A DNA stretch of 64,000 nt from positions 1 through 64,000 of the forward strand of contig JAEZSE010000034.1 of the NCBI GenBank assembly GCA_023421955.1, in the 5' to 3' direction. Under the pieces are notes generated by a model. That model was not told the DNA's origin, did not search any database, and saw nothing but the letters and a program-made list of their open reading frames with translations. The DNA comes from Bacillota bacterium (GTDB lineage: Bacteria; Bacillota; Clostridia; Christensenellales; UMGS416). The stretch's first letter is position 1. Each line of letters starts with the position of its first letter. This document shows, piece by piece, positions 43,375-53,173 of the stretch. The position numbers and the translations under genes are program-made.

Positions 43375-44322
43375 TCAGCGGGAATAGAGGGTGTTTTTTA
43401 CGTTCCAGTCCGGAGCGTCGGGCATCGCCTGATAAAGAGCGGTGACATCCCACCTGGCGGATCGAAAGAGCTTCTTGAAATTATAAATAGATAGCATGGA
43501 ATCCTTTTTCCCAAGAATCCGAAGCGCTTTTTCCACACACCAGATTGCGGCCAGAGCCGGAGCGTAAGGCAGTTTGAGAATTTTGAGGGCGGGGTTGGCC
43601 TCCTTCGCCAGCCCGATGAGCTCCCTCGCGGAGACTGCGTCGCGGTCTGCTATATTGAATACGCCTTGGACGGAGGGGGTGCCAAGCCAATGGGAGATAA
43701 AATCCAGAATCACATTGACCGAGCAGAAATGAAACCGGTAGCCGCCATCCTTGAAGTAATAGGCCCATTTTCCCCGAACAGCATAAATGCGCTTATCCAG
43801 GTTCAACGTGAAGTCGCGGGCGTAGACGGGCGCGAACCTCATGGCCGTACGCTGCATGGAGCCTTCCATGCCAAACAGGGAGTCTTCCGCCATCTTTTTA
43901 CTGATGGCATAAAATGTCTTGGGGTTCTTCGGGGCATCCTCACGGACCACATCGGTTTCTGTCTCGCCATACACCTCCACGGTGCTGGCAAAGAGCAGGC
44001 GCTGAACTCCATGGGCTTGGGCGCACTCAAACACGTTGCGGCTGCCCTGTGCGTTGATCCGCTTATAAACGGCGAAGGACAGGTCCTTGGATTTGTTATG
44101 CACCAATGCCGCCAGATGGATCACGGCGGAAACCTCCGCCTCGCCAAACAGCGCCTCCACTTGGGCCCGGTCGGTAATATCAACCTGCCGGTATGGAATG
44201 TCCAGCGCAGTGGCTTGCTCCACCGATGCCCCCATTACCGCGTAACCGTCCTGCAGCAGCCGGCGCACCACATGGGAACCGATAAAGCCATTCACACCGG
44301 TCACGAGCACGACTGGGGGCAT
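43375..44322 (-). CDS. NAD-dependent epimerase/dehydratase family protein
   Basis: 315 residues, extended SDR. N-terminal TGVNGFIGS nucleotide-binding motif, VIHLAALVH, the Ser/Thr of FASTVEVYGE and the FYAISKK (Tyr-x3-Lys) catalytic pair. The C-terminal part LNLDKRIYAVRG, FHFCSVNVI is like sugar-nucleotide epimerases, but the substrate is not clear. AGGAGG lies 6 nt before the ATG at 44322; a start 21 nt earlier lacks such a site. Monocistronic. Confidence 0.87.
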   Translation of the reverse strand: MPPVVLVTGVNGFIGSHVVRRLLQDGYAVMGASVEQATALDIPYRQVDITDRAQVEALFGEAEVSAVIHLAALVHNKSKDLSFAVYKRINAQGSRNVFECAQAHGVQRLLFASTVEVYGETETDVVREDAPKNPKTFYAISKKMAEDSLFGMEGSMQRTAMRFAPVYARDFTLNLDKRIYAVRGKWAYYFKDGGYRFHFCSVNVILDFISHWLGTPSVQGVFNIADRDAVSARELIGLAKEANPALKILKLPYAPALAAIWCVEKALRILGKKDSMLSIYNFKKLFRSARWDVTALYQAMPDAPDWNVKNTLYSR

Positions 44323-44662
44323 CCGAATCCTCCTGACATCCAAGGTGCCTTTGGCACCCTTGTGGTTATTTTACCAGCAATTCCAGAGGATGTATACCGG
44401 ATAATTGCCCTGGCAGGAAATGGCATGGAGACTGTCTTTCTGCTTTGATTGGCGCAAAAAGCCAATGAAAGAAGCAGGATTGAGAAAAGGCCAAAATGCG
44501 GAAATATTGTGAACAACTAATTATTTGAGGATTGAACTATCAAAAACCGAGCTCCGCAAGGATGCCCAGACGCTTGAGTTATTCATTTTATTCTTATCCC
44601 CAGCCATTTCAGAACAGCAAATGAATCACATAGGCGCATCACTAAGCATACTCAACATTTGC
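44323..44662. other. Intergenic region without a clear gene
   Basis: A 340-bp AT-richer gap. It holds two small inverted repeats, near 44342-44361 (CAAGGTGCC with GGCACCCTTG) and 44448-44466 (ATTGGC with GCCAAT), and no credible reading frame. I see no clear promoter or RNA gene. Confidence 0.5.
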
Positions 44663-44911
44663 CTAGTTGAACTTATAGCCCCTATCAATGGCACTTTTGA
44701 ATCTATTATATACATCATCAATGGCTTCGCTCTCACTGGCATATACCTTAGAATCAAACTTTAACCCCCTTTCAAAGTAGTATACTTCCCATTGATCGAA
44801 TTTTTTCACCAAATAAACAACATCATCGTTCTTGTAGTTACCATCAAGTGAATAATATCTCTCACTAATATTATTCTGGGCTGCAAAATCTGCAAATTCT
44901 TTCTGTGTCAT
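44663..44911 (-). CDS. Small hypothetical protein
   Basis: 82 residues, soluble, acidic, AT-rich compared with the surroundings. Sequence pattern FDQWEVYYFERGLKFDSKVYASESEAIDDVYNRF suggests a small alpha/beta fold, resembling immunity-type or phage-type orphan proteins, but I recognise no family. GGAGG lies about 10 nt before the ATG, and a TATAAT (44974-44969, minus strand) lies upstream. Probably acquired. Confidence 0.65.
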   Translation of the reverse strand: MTQKEFADFAAQNNISERYYSLDGNYKNDDVVYLVKKFDQWEVYYFERGLKFDSKVYASESEAIDDVYNRFKSAIDRGYKFN

Positions 44912-45189
44912 GGTAAAACGCCTCCATGTAGTTGTTTGTTATAGGCTCACCTGTCGATTCATTGCTACATTATAGACAATAACACACACAAAAGAAATGC
45001 TCAGCCAAGTATAGTTACCCTGCCAAATCCGGCACATCTCACAAAAGCATGTTGACATCCGCAACGCACAATGCTATCATACGCATGCAGGTAACAAACA
45101 TTTGTTCGCTTCATAAAATTTATAAGTCGCATATCACACGGAGCGTTCTTCTCACAAGACCGCCTCCATTGCAGAAAGGACCGATCCCT

Positions 45190-45414
45190 ATGGCATTCTC
45201 CAGCTTCGCGTTGACCCGAGACAAAGCCCCCTGCGCCGGCTGCGCCCACGGCCTGGGCGGCTGCAAGGTGCGCTCTACTTGCCTGATGTGGGCTGATTGG
45301 GAGCGCAAAAAGGCGCTACGATATGCCGACAACCGCAGAGCGCGGGCCATCCAGGTGGAAGAATTCAGCATCGGGCGGGATGCATTCCGTCGGGCGCTGG
45401 CCCGCCGGGCCTGA
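45190..45414 (+). CDS. Small cysteine-rich protein
   Basis: 74 residues, basic. Four cysteines in about 20 residues: C-x2-C-x6-C-x5-C followed by a Trp-rich, Arg-rich region (WADWERKKALRYADNRRARAIQ). It could bind zinc or an iron-sulfur cluster. AAAGGA lies 9 nt before the ATG at 45190; the frame upstream of that is not believed. No known family recognised. Confidence 0.55.
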   Translation: MAFSSFALTRDKAPCAGCAHGLGGCKVRSTCLMWADWERKKALRYADNRRARAIQVEEFSIGRDAFRRALARRA

Positions 45415-45638
45415 TAAAACCCTCTCTGCTCCGCCGGTCCTTCCTGATGGCGCAGGCAAGGCAAGTGCGGTGCTGACCATCGGGCAGGCCGTAGGTCTGC
45501 CCATCCAAGCCCCCTCTGAATCCCCCGCAGTGCACGGCAACCATGCATCGATGGCTGCCCCCTGCGAGGGATTTTCGCATATATGGCCGCACCCATCCAG
45601 TATGTATATGATATCTGCGGCGCGGAGGCGGAGAAAGA

Positions 45639-47057
45639 TTGCTGGATATCCTGATTGTGGCGGCTTATCTGCTAGGCACGGTGGCGTGGGGTCTTGCCAA
45701 GGCCCGTAGGCTCAGAACCGGCGGGGATTTCAACGGCACGGGGACCAGGCAAGGGCCTTTTCTGGTATTCGCATCATTGACCGCATCGTTTTTAGGGGGC
45801 GGATTTTCTTTCGGCCTTGCATCCAGGGTTTACGCCGGTGGTGTCGGCCATGTGCTTGCATTGTGGGGGTTCAGTGTCGGCACCGTGCTGGTGGGCCTCA
45901 TTCTTGCACCCAGGCTGCAGCGGTTTCGGGGGTGCGGCTCCGTAGGATCGCTGATGGGTGTAGCTTACGGTCCGGGCGCACAGGCGGCTGTGGGAATGCT
46001 GGCAGCGCTGTTTTGCTGCGCCGTATTTGGCGCGCAACTCCGGGCGTTGGGGCTACTGCTAGAAGCATGGTTGGGTTTGGACTTCCGGCTGGGCGCGGCG
46101 GTCGGCTGCGCGGTGCTGGTTGCGTTGTGCGCATCGGGAGGCTCACAGGCTGTGGTCACCGCAGCCCCAATCCAGTTTGCGCTGCTGCTCTGCGGCTTTG
46201 CGCTCATGCTGGTATTGGGCGTCGCCCGAACCGGCGGCTTTTCCGGCTTGGCGCAGACAGTTTCACCAGAAAAGTTGCAGCCATTCTCCGAACTCACGGT
46301 GCCGATGGCTACCGGGTCATTCCTGCTGTTCATGAGCGGGGAGACACTGGCCCCACCTTATGTGGGCAGGCTCCTCACCAGCCGCGACGGGCAATCGGCC
46401 AGGATGGGCGGGTTGGCAGCGGGGCTGCTTTCCATAGTGCTGTTCGCACTGTGCGGGTTGGTGGGGCTCATCGCCTCGGCGATTTTTCCTCAGATCAATG
46501 CCGAGCTTGCGCTGCCTACAGTGCTGGCGCAGGTGCTGCCGGTGGGGTTGCGAGGTTTGGCCGCAGCCGGAGTGCTGGCAGGCCTCACGGCGGCTGGCGC
46601 CGCGTTTCTGAGTGCAGCTGTCTCCAATCTCACGCTGGACGTGCTGCCGCCCTTTTTGCCGGGAAGCAGTGGTGTGGCAACGGGAAGAGCAGCCACAGTG
46701 GCATTCGGGCTCGTCTCGCTGTCTGTGGCGCTTTTCTCCACAGGCGTCCTGGAGGCGCTTGCGCTGGCCTACAAGCTCTGGGCCCCGGCAGTGACAGTGC
46801 CGCTGGTGGCTGCCGCCTTCGGCAAGCGATCGGGGCTATTGGTCTATTGGTGCACCGCGCTGGGCGGATTGGTATCCATGGTCTTTTGGGAGATTTCAGG
46901 CAATCCTTTTGCGCTGCCGTCGCCGGTTTTTGGTATACTGATATCGGCGGCTGTTTGCATCTCGCTGCCACAGCGGAAACCAATGAAAAGAGCAGATGAC
47001 ATGAGATTCGATAATTGTGTTCTGAAAGCGGGGCGGGGTCGATGGGCTGGGCGGTGA
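45639..47057 (+). CDS. Sodium:solute symporter family protein
   Basis: 472 residues with about 12 transmembrane helices and the SSS (LeuT-fold) pattern: the N-terminal GGDFNGTGTRQG loop, FASLTASFLGGGFSFGLASRVYAGG in the first core helix, and ASAIFPQINAELALPTVL with repeated AGVLAGLTAAGAAFLSAAVSNLTLD later. A proline-, pantothenate- or other organic-solute/Na+ symporter is likely; the substrate cannot be read. Start TTG, with GGCGGAG five nt upstream. The next gene overlaps its end by 16 bp. Confidence 0.88.
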   Translation: MLDILIVAAYLLGTVAWGLAKARRLRTGGDFNGTGTRQGPFLVFASLTASFLGGGFSFGLASRVYAGGVGHVLALWGFSVGTVLVGLILAPRLQRFRGCGSVGSLMGVAYGPGAQAAVGMLAALFCCAVFGAQLRALGLLLEAWLGLDFRLGAAVGCAVLVALCASGGSQAVVTAAPIQFALLLCGFALMLVLGVARTGGFSGLAQTVSPEKLQPFSELTVPMATGSFLLFMSGETLAPPYVGRLLTSRDGQSARMGGLAAGLLSIVLFALCGLVGLIASAIFPQINAELALPTVLAQVLPVGLRGLAAAGVLAGLTAAGAAFLSAAVSNLTLDVLPPFLPGSSGVATGRAATVAFGLVSLSVALFSTGVLEALALAYKLWAPAVTVPLVAAAFGKRSGLLVYWCTALGGLVSMVFWEISGNPFALPSPVFGILISAAVCISLPQRKPMKRADDMRFDNCVLKAGRGRWAGR

Positions 47058-47566
47058 TCCTGCTGCCCGATGAGCGGGCAGACACCTGCGCCCGCAGAGT
47101 ATGGAATGCCGCAGGCCGCGCCGGGTATGGCGAAAAGCTGTTTGACGGCGACAACCGGCCCCATGTGAGCCTGACCGTGCTGGAAACCCAGGACGGGACG
47201 TTGGACGCGGCAGTGCAAGCCTTTGCCGAAAGCACCACACCGGTGCAGGTGGCATTCGCTGCGATGGGCAGCTTTGGAGAAAACGTGATCTATCTTTCCC
47301 CGGAGCCAACCTCGGCGCTGCTCCAAATGAACCGGGAGCTATCCAACAGGCTGGGCCCACTGCTCTCACTGGCCGACCGGTACTACCTGCCCGGCGAATT
47401 CCAGCCGCACATGACGGTTGTGTTCAACGTGCCCGAGGGGCAGTTCAACCATGCGTGGCGGGTCACGCGAGAGCATTTCATCCCCTTCACTGCCATCTTT
47501 AACCGGATTGCCGTGGTGAAGTTCCACCCAGTGAAGATCATGAACATCTATGAACTCAGGGGCTGA
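47042..47566 (+). CDS. 2'-5' RNA ligase superfamily (2H phosphoesterase) protein
   Basis: 174 residues with the two HxT/S motifs of the 2H phosphoesterases, PHVSLTV (near residue 41) and PHMTVVF (near residue 122). The family hydrolyses or forms 2'-5' or cyclic phosphodiester bonds in RNA or nucleotides. ATG at 47042 has a GGGG-type site close before it and overlaps the symporter gene by 16 bp, so the two are co-translated; a functional link is unclear. Confidence 0.85.
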   Translation: MGWAVILLPDERADTCARRVWNAAGRAGYGEKLFDGDNRPHVSLTVLETQDGTLDAAVQAFAESTTPVQVAFAAMGSFGENVIYLSPEPTSALLQMNRELSNRLGPLLSLADRYYLPGEFQPHMTVVFNVPEGQFNHAWRVTREHFIPFTAIFNRIAVVKFHPVKIMNIYELRG

Positions 47567-47575
47567 GCCAGGGCA

Positions 47576-48496
47576 TCACCGCCCGGCAAAGCCCTTGCCT
47601 GTCACTTCTTTCAAGTCGTTCAGCACCACAAAGGCCTGCGGGTCTTCCTCCTCAACAATCTTTTTCATCTTTTGAGCCTGTTCGGTTTTGATGACACAGA
47701 AGAGCATCATTTTCTCGTTGTGGGTATACATCCCCGTGCAACGGGTGGCGGTCACGCCGCGCTTCAGTTCTGCCATGATGCGGCGGGAAATTTCCTCCGG
47801 CCTTGATGTGATGATCTGCACGCCTTTGGCCGCACTCACACCGGAAAGTAAGCCATCCATCACCCGGGAGGTGACAAAGCGCACAACAATGGCATAAAGC
47901 GCCAGATTCCAGTTGCGCACCACAATCACTGTAAACAAAATCACCAGCCCATCCACAAAGATCATGTATTGAGAAAATGAAAACTTCGGAAACTTCCGGT
48001 GCAATGCCAGCGCCGCAACATCAGACCCGCCGGTAGCGCCGCCGAAGCGATAGATCATCGCCATACCCGCGCCGATCAACGCGCCGCCGGCCACGGCATA
48101 GAGCAACAGGTTGGACATATCGGCGGTGGGATCCGGCCCATACAGCGCAGGGATGACATAGCGGTTCACCGCAGGTGTGAAAAGGTCGAAGAAAATCGCC
48201 AGCACGGTGGAGGTAAAAAACACCCTTGCGATGTGGCGGATACCAAACAGGTGCAGCGTGGACAAATACAGCACGATGTTGATGCACCAGGTTACACCAC
48301 CCACCGGCAAGCGGTTGCCAGTCAGGCGAACGACCACCGTGGAGAGGCCCACCACGCCGCCGGGCACAATATAAGCCGGAATGACAAAAACAAGGTATCC
48401 TGCCGCGTAAATCAGGATCCCCACCAGCTGGCGGAGCTGGTTGGCGACCCACTCACGGTTTTTCAGGAGGGCAAGACCTTTTTGCATCGGTTTCAA
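47576..48496 (-). CDS. YitT family membrane protein (DUF161/DUF2179)
   Basis: 306 residues. Five or six transmembrane helices with the YitT pattern (IYAAGYLVFVIPAYIVPGGVVGLSTVV, GGATGGSDVAALALHRKF, FSFSQYMIFVDGLVIL) and a C-terminal soluble DUF2179 domain (GVQIITSRPEEISRRIMAELKRGVTATRCTGMYTHNEKMMLFCVI). Role unknown in general. The start is uncertain: TTG at 48496 has GGAG 8 nt before it; a TTG at 48517 or the ATG at 48487 are alternatives with poorer sites. Confidence 0.88.
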   Translation of the reverse strand: MKPMQKGLALLKNREWVANQLRQLVGILIYAAGYLVFVIPAYIVPGGVVGLSTVVVRLTGNRLPVGGVTWCINIVLYLSTLHLFGIRHIARVFFTSTVLAIFFDLFTPAVNRYVIPALYGPDPTADMSNLLLYAVAGGALIGAGMAMIYRFGGATGGSDVAALALHRKFPKFSFSQYMIFVDGLVILFTVIVVRNWNLALYAIVVRFVTSRVMDGLLSGVSAAKGVQIITSRPEEISRRIMAELKRGVTATRCTGMYTHNEKMMLFCVIKTEQAQKMKKIVEEEDPQAFVVLNDLKEVTGKGFAGR

Positions 48497-48667
48497 TTGC
48501 TGGGCTCCGATCGTCAAATCGGTTGTAGTATTTTACAGAGCGTGAAGTGCCATTCCCACAGTTGAACAATAGGTCAATACTTCAAAAACGTCGGATTTTG
48601 TCGGATGCAGTCGTTTCATATAACAATTTATTATTAATATATTAGTGATATGTGTATGTATGGATGA

Positions 48668-48673
48668 TATAAT
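48668..48673 (+). promoter_or_regulatory. -10 box of the second repeat protein gene
   Basis: TATAAT at 48668-48673, 50 bp before the ATG at 48723, with a GTGATA at 48645-48650 as a weak -35 (17 bp). The whole leader is very AT-rich. Confidence 0.5.
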
Positions 48674-48722
48674 GGCAAAGACACACTTTGGAAATGGAAA
48701 ACAAAATCTGGAGGACGATGGT

Positions 48723-51700
48723 ATGAAACGAAGCCTTCGCATTTTCACAGGGATTGTAGTTTTATTAGCATTCGTATTTGGGATGGGGATGGCATCGGAT
48801 GGGACGGCATGGGCTGAAGGGGAAAAGAAACCTCCAGTTCATCGAAACATTGTCCCACTAGATAAATCTCAGCTTCATGATATGCCATTCGATGATAGAG
48901 AAACAAGAACATCCACAAAAAACTCATATATTTACGGGGCAACAACAGTCAATACAACCACATATAACTCCAACCTGATTGTCACCTCGAGTGCCTACAT
49001 GACAGTAGGAACAAACGCCACCATAACAATCAACGGAGACCTAAAAATAGCAGCCGATGCTACTGTAAAAATCACAAGCGGCAAGCTTATCGTTAATGGC
49101 GATATCGTGATTGAAAACGGCCAATTGATAGCAAGCGGAACCGGACAAATCGTGGTCAGCAAGGCACCCACAACAGGATCGGTCGCTGGCAAGTACGGCG
49201 GTAGGATCATTGTTGGAGACGATGACGGCAGGTATGCAGGCACGCTCGCATTGAATGGTAGCGCAAAGATCACAATTAATTATGCTCAGTATGGTGGGTT
49301 ATACCTGCTCCAGAACAGCACATTCAAAATGCTCTCCAGCGACACAAAAATAACCGTAAATAACGATTGTTACTTCAACGGTTATTCCACAAAAGGTCTA
49401 CTAGTTGGCGGAACTCTGGAAATCATTAACGGGTCATTTCAACAATGGTTTGATACCTCAACAGAATCTTTCTGTCCGAATGATGGGTTTCAGGTCATTA
49501 TGAAAGGAACAAACAATACAAAAAGAACAGTTTTCTTTGCCAATCCTGAAGACTCCTATTTCACAAAGGTGTCTTTCTCGGGTGTAACCTTTGAGCCATT
49601 CAGCACAATCTCAATCAAAACATCTCTAGCAACAGATACCACAATGAACCTCAGTGATTGCTTTGTTTTTCTACAAGGAAGCTTGAATGGCAAAAAACTT
49701 GCGATTACCGCACAAGCTACGTTTATCACATCTTTCAATGCACTGATCATCGACAGTGGTTCGCTCACGATAAACGGAGATTTTGAAGTTGATGAGTATT
49801 GTCAACTGATCATGACCAATTCGAGCGGCAAAATAACAGTCAATGGTTCATTCTGGACTTATAGCAATACCATGACCTTACAGAATGGTGAGCTTCTGAT
49901 AAATGGAGATTTTTATCAGGGAATTGACTATCTTTACAATGAAGACACTTTTGCTCCAGCCCAGTCATTCGTAACAAAGATTTCTGGGCAGGATAGGTAT
50001 GTAGAGTTTGAAAGTCCCGAGTCGTCATACTTTACGAAATTCTCCATAACAACCGACGCAAGCCTTGATGATACCAGTATCATCTCCATTAAGAATGATT
50101 TGCAGAATGACCAGACGATGGCTTATCCGAACCTGAACTACCGCGGCAACCTGAACGGCCACACCCTGCAAGTGAACGGCAACCTGACCGTTCCCGCCGG
50201 CAACACCCTGACCGTAGGAGGCGGCACGCTCAACGTTGCAGGCAACCTGACCGTCTCCGGCGACTTGGTCATGACCGAAGCGGCCGACAAGGTGGCCGTA
50301 ACCGGCAACTACACCGCCAGCAGCGCCAGCGCCAGCACAGACCTGTCTGACGGCAAGCTGTTTATCGGCGGCAACTTTGCCCAATCCGGCAACGCCACTT
50401 CTTTCCTCGCCACCGGCAGCCACACGACGGTTCTGAATGGCACCGGTGTGCAAACCGTTACTTTCGGCTCGACCAGCTCAAAGTTCGCTTCACTCGTAAT
50501 ACTCAACGACAGTGTCGATCCTGCCTCGATTCCGGCCCAATATGACAGCATTGCCATGTCAGGCACCTCCTTGAAAGGAATCACTGCCAGCGCGGGAACG
50601 CTGACACCTGCCTTTGGAGCGGAAGTCAATGAGTATACAATTCTGCTGCCAACCGGCACAGACTCCGTCACCATCACCCCGGAGTTCCTGGATCGGTATG
50701 CCGGTTCCGCCTGGATGACCGAGGGCGACGGGACAGACCATGTCACATCCGTTACGGTCAATTCCGTACCCTACGATAGCACCAAGACAGTTGTGATCAA
50801 AGCTCACGCAGCAGGAGACGCCAAGATCACGGATTACACCTTCAACGTCATGCAGATCAACCCCGACCTCTCCGACCTCGGCACCCTGCCCCCCGGAGCG
50901 GTGCTGGAACCGGCCTTTGACCCCTCCGTGCACACCTACACGGTGCAGCTGCCGGAAACGGTTGCCTCGTTCACCTTCGCGCCGCAGACCGACCATCCAG
51001 ATTCCACCGTACACTTTGATACCGCAGACGGCCCGGCTGCCGTGGTGGTCGCACTCAACCCCTACGAAAGTTCCACCCATACCGTTAAAGTAGTTGCCCA
51101 AGACGGTGTAACCGAAGGCAGCTATACGGTCACTTTCGTCCGCCGCTACCCGCTATCCGGTATAACGGTCTCCGCCGGCACACTGGATCCCGCCTTCAGC
51201 GAAGGCACCGCCACCTACACAGTGAATGTGCCCACCAACGTGCCCACAGTCACCGTCACGGCGGAAAAGCTTGATGTTATGAATCCCGACTTTGACTGGT
51301 CAAAGTTTGAGATCACGGCAGACGGGACCACCGTGGAAGCCGATCATGTGGACATCGCCCTCGCAGTCGGTGAAACCAAGGCCGTCTCGATCAAGGCATG
51401 GGACATCGAAGGCAAGACCTCGGCCACCTATACGGTCTCGCTGACCCGCGTGTCCATGCTGTCCAACATCGTTCCGTCCACAGGCACGCTGACGCCCGTA
51501 TTCAACGGCAATATCGGCAGTTACAACATCTACGTCCCCAACACGACGGCATCGGTCAAACTCACACCGGCCAAGACACAGTATTGCACCTCGATGACGA
51601 TCAACGGCAAGGTTGCCAATGATGTGACGCTGGCGCTCACCGCTGGCGGCAAGTCCACCGCGACGATTGTATGCACCAACGGCACCGGCGCGGAAGCCTT

Positions 51701-53099
51701 CTCCTCGACCTATACGGTGGATGTCTACCGCGTGGCCCCCATCACCGGTATCACGATCACCGGCGGTACACTGAGCCCGACATTCGCCGTGGGCACGATG
51801 AACTATACGGTAAGCGTGCCGGCGACCACCGCAGCGGTTACCGTGACACCAACCGTCTCTGCATACTGCACCAATATGACGATGGATGGCCAGGCCGTGG
51901 CGTCGGTCACGCTGACCCCCGCCATCGGCGGAAGTGCTGCCACGGTGATCACCGGCACCGGCCTGGACGGCGTTGTAAAAACATACACCATCACTGTGAA
52001 GCGCGCCGCGCTGATCACGGGAATCACACCCTACCCAGGCACGCTGTCGCCGGCATTCAAAGCCGCGACGCTGGATTATACAGTAACGGTGCCCTATTCC
52101 ACCACGCAGGTTAAGATTACTCCGGTGAAGGCCTCCACCGGAGTCAAGTATCTGTACATCAACGGTGTGGCCGCAACCTACGCCTACATCAAGCCTCCGT
52201 TGGGCGGCAGCGCAAAGGCCGTGATCAGGGCAATTGGTACTGATAACAAGACTGCGGTGGCCTATACCGTCACGGTGAAGCGCGCGGGCCTGATCTCTGC
52301 CATCAATCTCTCCACAGGATCGCTCTCACCGGCTTTCGTTGGCTCCACCTCGGCCTACACGGTCAACCTGCCTATAACGACACCGTCGGTCACGATCACA
52401 CCTGTCAAAACATCTTCCTGCAAATCGTTCACAATCAATGGAAAGGCCGTTGCCAGCGCGGTGATTACTCCTCCGGCAGGCAGCTATGCGACCTGCACGA
52501 TCGTGGCCACGGCACTGGATGGGACGACGAAATCCACCTATACGATCAAGGTCTATCGGCACCGGCCCATCACCGGTATCGGGTTATCCACCGGCAGGAT
52601 GAGCCCGACGTTCGCTTCCACCACCCTGGACTATATTGTGACGATTCCGGCCGACAAGCCTTCCGTCACGATCACCCCAACCAGAACCACCGGTTATAGC
52701 TACACGATCAACGGCGGGTCCGTGAACACGCCGGCCACGATCAATGTGGCACCCCACGCCACTGAAACGGCATCCATCGTGGCCACATATCCCGGCGGCT
52801 CAATCACTTATACCCTCACGATTCAGCGGGCAGACGCGCCGGACAACATTGTAGCCATCAGCGGCGCACTAGATCCTGTGTTCAGCAATGAAGTGTTTGA
52901 TTATGAGATTCATCTGGACCACGCATCCGGCCCCGACACTGTCACGCTCAACGTGACAGCTACAGGCGACTGCATCCTCCAGACCAGCGGCCTGACAGCC
53001 ACCAAGCCTGCCTCACCGGGCTACAAGGTCGCCACAATTACCGTAACCCCTGCCGGTGAACTCACAGTGACTTACACCATCAAGATTTACTGGGACTGA
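48723..53099 (+). CDS. Secreted repeat protein with 9 cadherin-like beta-sandwich domains
   Basis: 1458 residues. Signal peptide: hydrophobic LRIFTGIVVLLAFVFGMGM, cleavage probably near WAEG. N-terminal part (about 60-610) has about three of the same 150-residue repeats as the giant protein at 26.8 kb; the first carries an insert (GGRIIVGDDDGRYAGTL). The C-terminal part (about 620-1458) has nine cadherin-like domains, the last atypical, ending TYTIKIYWD like the final WS of the other protein. The first 1400 bp are AT-rich and the rest GC-rich, a sharp break near 50.1 kb. No anchor motif seen. GGAGG precedes the ATG at 48723 by about 11 nt. Confidence 0.87.
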   Translation: MKRSLRIFTGIVVLLAFVFGMGMASDGTAWAEGEKKPPVHRNIVPLDKSQLHDMPFDDRETRTSTKNSYIYGATTVNTTTYNSNLIVTSSAYMTVGTNATITINGDLKIAADATVKITSGKLIVNGDIVIENGQLIASGTGQIVVSKAPTTGSVAGKYGGRIIVGDDDGRYAGTLALNGSAKITINYAQYGGLYLLQNSTFKMLSSDTKITVNNDCYFNGYSTKGLLVGGTLEIINGSFQQWFDTSTESFCPNDGFQVIMKGTNNTKRTVFFANPEDSYFTKVSFSGVTFEPFSTISIKTSLATDTTMNLSDCFVFLQGSLNGKKLAITAQATFITSFNALIIDSGSLTINGDFEVDEYCQLIMTNSSGKITVNGSFWTYSNTMTLQNGELLINGDFYQGIDYLYNEDTFAPAQSFVTKISGQDRYVEFESPESSYFTKFSITTDASLDDTSIISIKNDLQNDQTMAYPNLNYRGNLNGHTLQVNGNLTVPAGNTLTVGGGTLNVAGNLTVSGDLVMTEAADKVAVTGNYTASSASASTDLSDGKLFIGGNFAQSGNATSFLATGSHTTVLNGTGVQTVTFGSTSSKFASLVILNDSVDPASIPAQYDSIAMSGTSLKGITASAGTLTPAFGAEVNEYTILLPTGTDSVTITPEFLDRYAGSAWMTEGDGTDHVTSVTVNSVPYDSTKTVVIKAHAAGDAKITDYTFNVMQINPDLSDLGTLPPGAVLEPAFDPSVHTYTVQLPETVASFTFAPQTDHPDSTVHFDTADGPAAVVVALNPYESSTHTVKVVAQDGVTEGSYTVTFVRRYPLSGITVSAGTLDPAFSEGTATYTVNVPTNVPTVTVTAEKLDVMNPDFDWSKFEITADGTTVEADHVDIALAVGETKAVSIKAWDIEGKTSATYTVSLTRVSMLSNIVPSTGTLTPVFNGNIGSYNIYVPNTTASVKLTPAKTQYCTSMTINGKVANDVTLALTAGGKSTATIVCTNGTGAEAFSSTYTVDVYRVAPITGITITGGTLSPTFAVGTMNYTVSVPATTAAVTVTPTVSAYCTNMTMDGQAVASVTLTPAIGGSAATVITGTGLDGVVKTYTITVKRAALITGITPYPGTLSPAFKAATLDYTVTVPYSTTQVKITPVKASTGVKYLYINGVAATYAYIKPPLGGSAKAVIRAIGTDNKTAVAYTVTVKRAGLISAINLSTGSLSPAFVGSTSAYTVNLPITTPSVTITPVKTSSCKSFTINGKAVASAVITPPAGSYATCTIVATALDGTTKSTYTIKVYRHRPITGIGLSTGRMSPTFASTTLDYIVTIPADKPSVTITPTRTTGYSYTINGGSVNTPATINVAPHATETASIVATYPGGSITYTLTIQRADAPDNIVAISGALDPVFSNEVFDYEIHLDHASGPDTVTLNVTATGDCILQTSGLTATKPASPGYKVATITVTPAGELTVTYTIKIYWD

Positions 53100-53116
53100 C
53101 AGGTAATGCAATGAAC

Positions 53117-53152
53117 AAACAGAAGCCCGGTTTTGCCGGGCTTCTGTTTTGC
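53117..53152. terminator. Bidirectional intrinsic terminator
   Basis: AAACAGAAGCCCGG (53117-53130) pairs with CCGGGCTTCTGTTT (53136-53149), with T runs on both strands. It serves the repeat protein and the convergent symporter. Confidence 0.85.
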
Positions 53153-53173
53153 TGTGACAGCTAAGGTGGGCAG

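Noticed and set aside
44525..44764. Small plus-strand frame overlapping the 82-residue gene
   Set aside because: No ribosome binding site, and the opposite strand has a good one.
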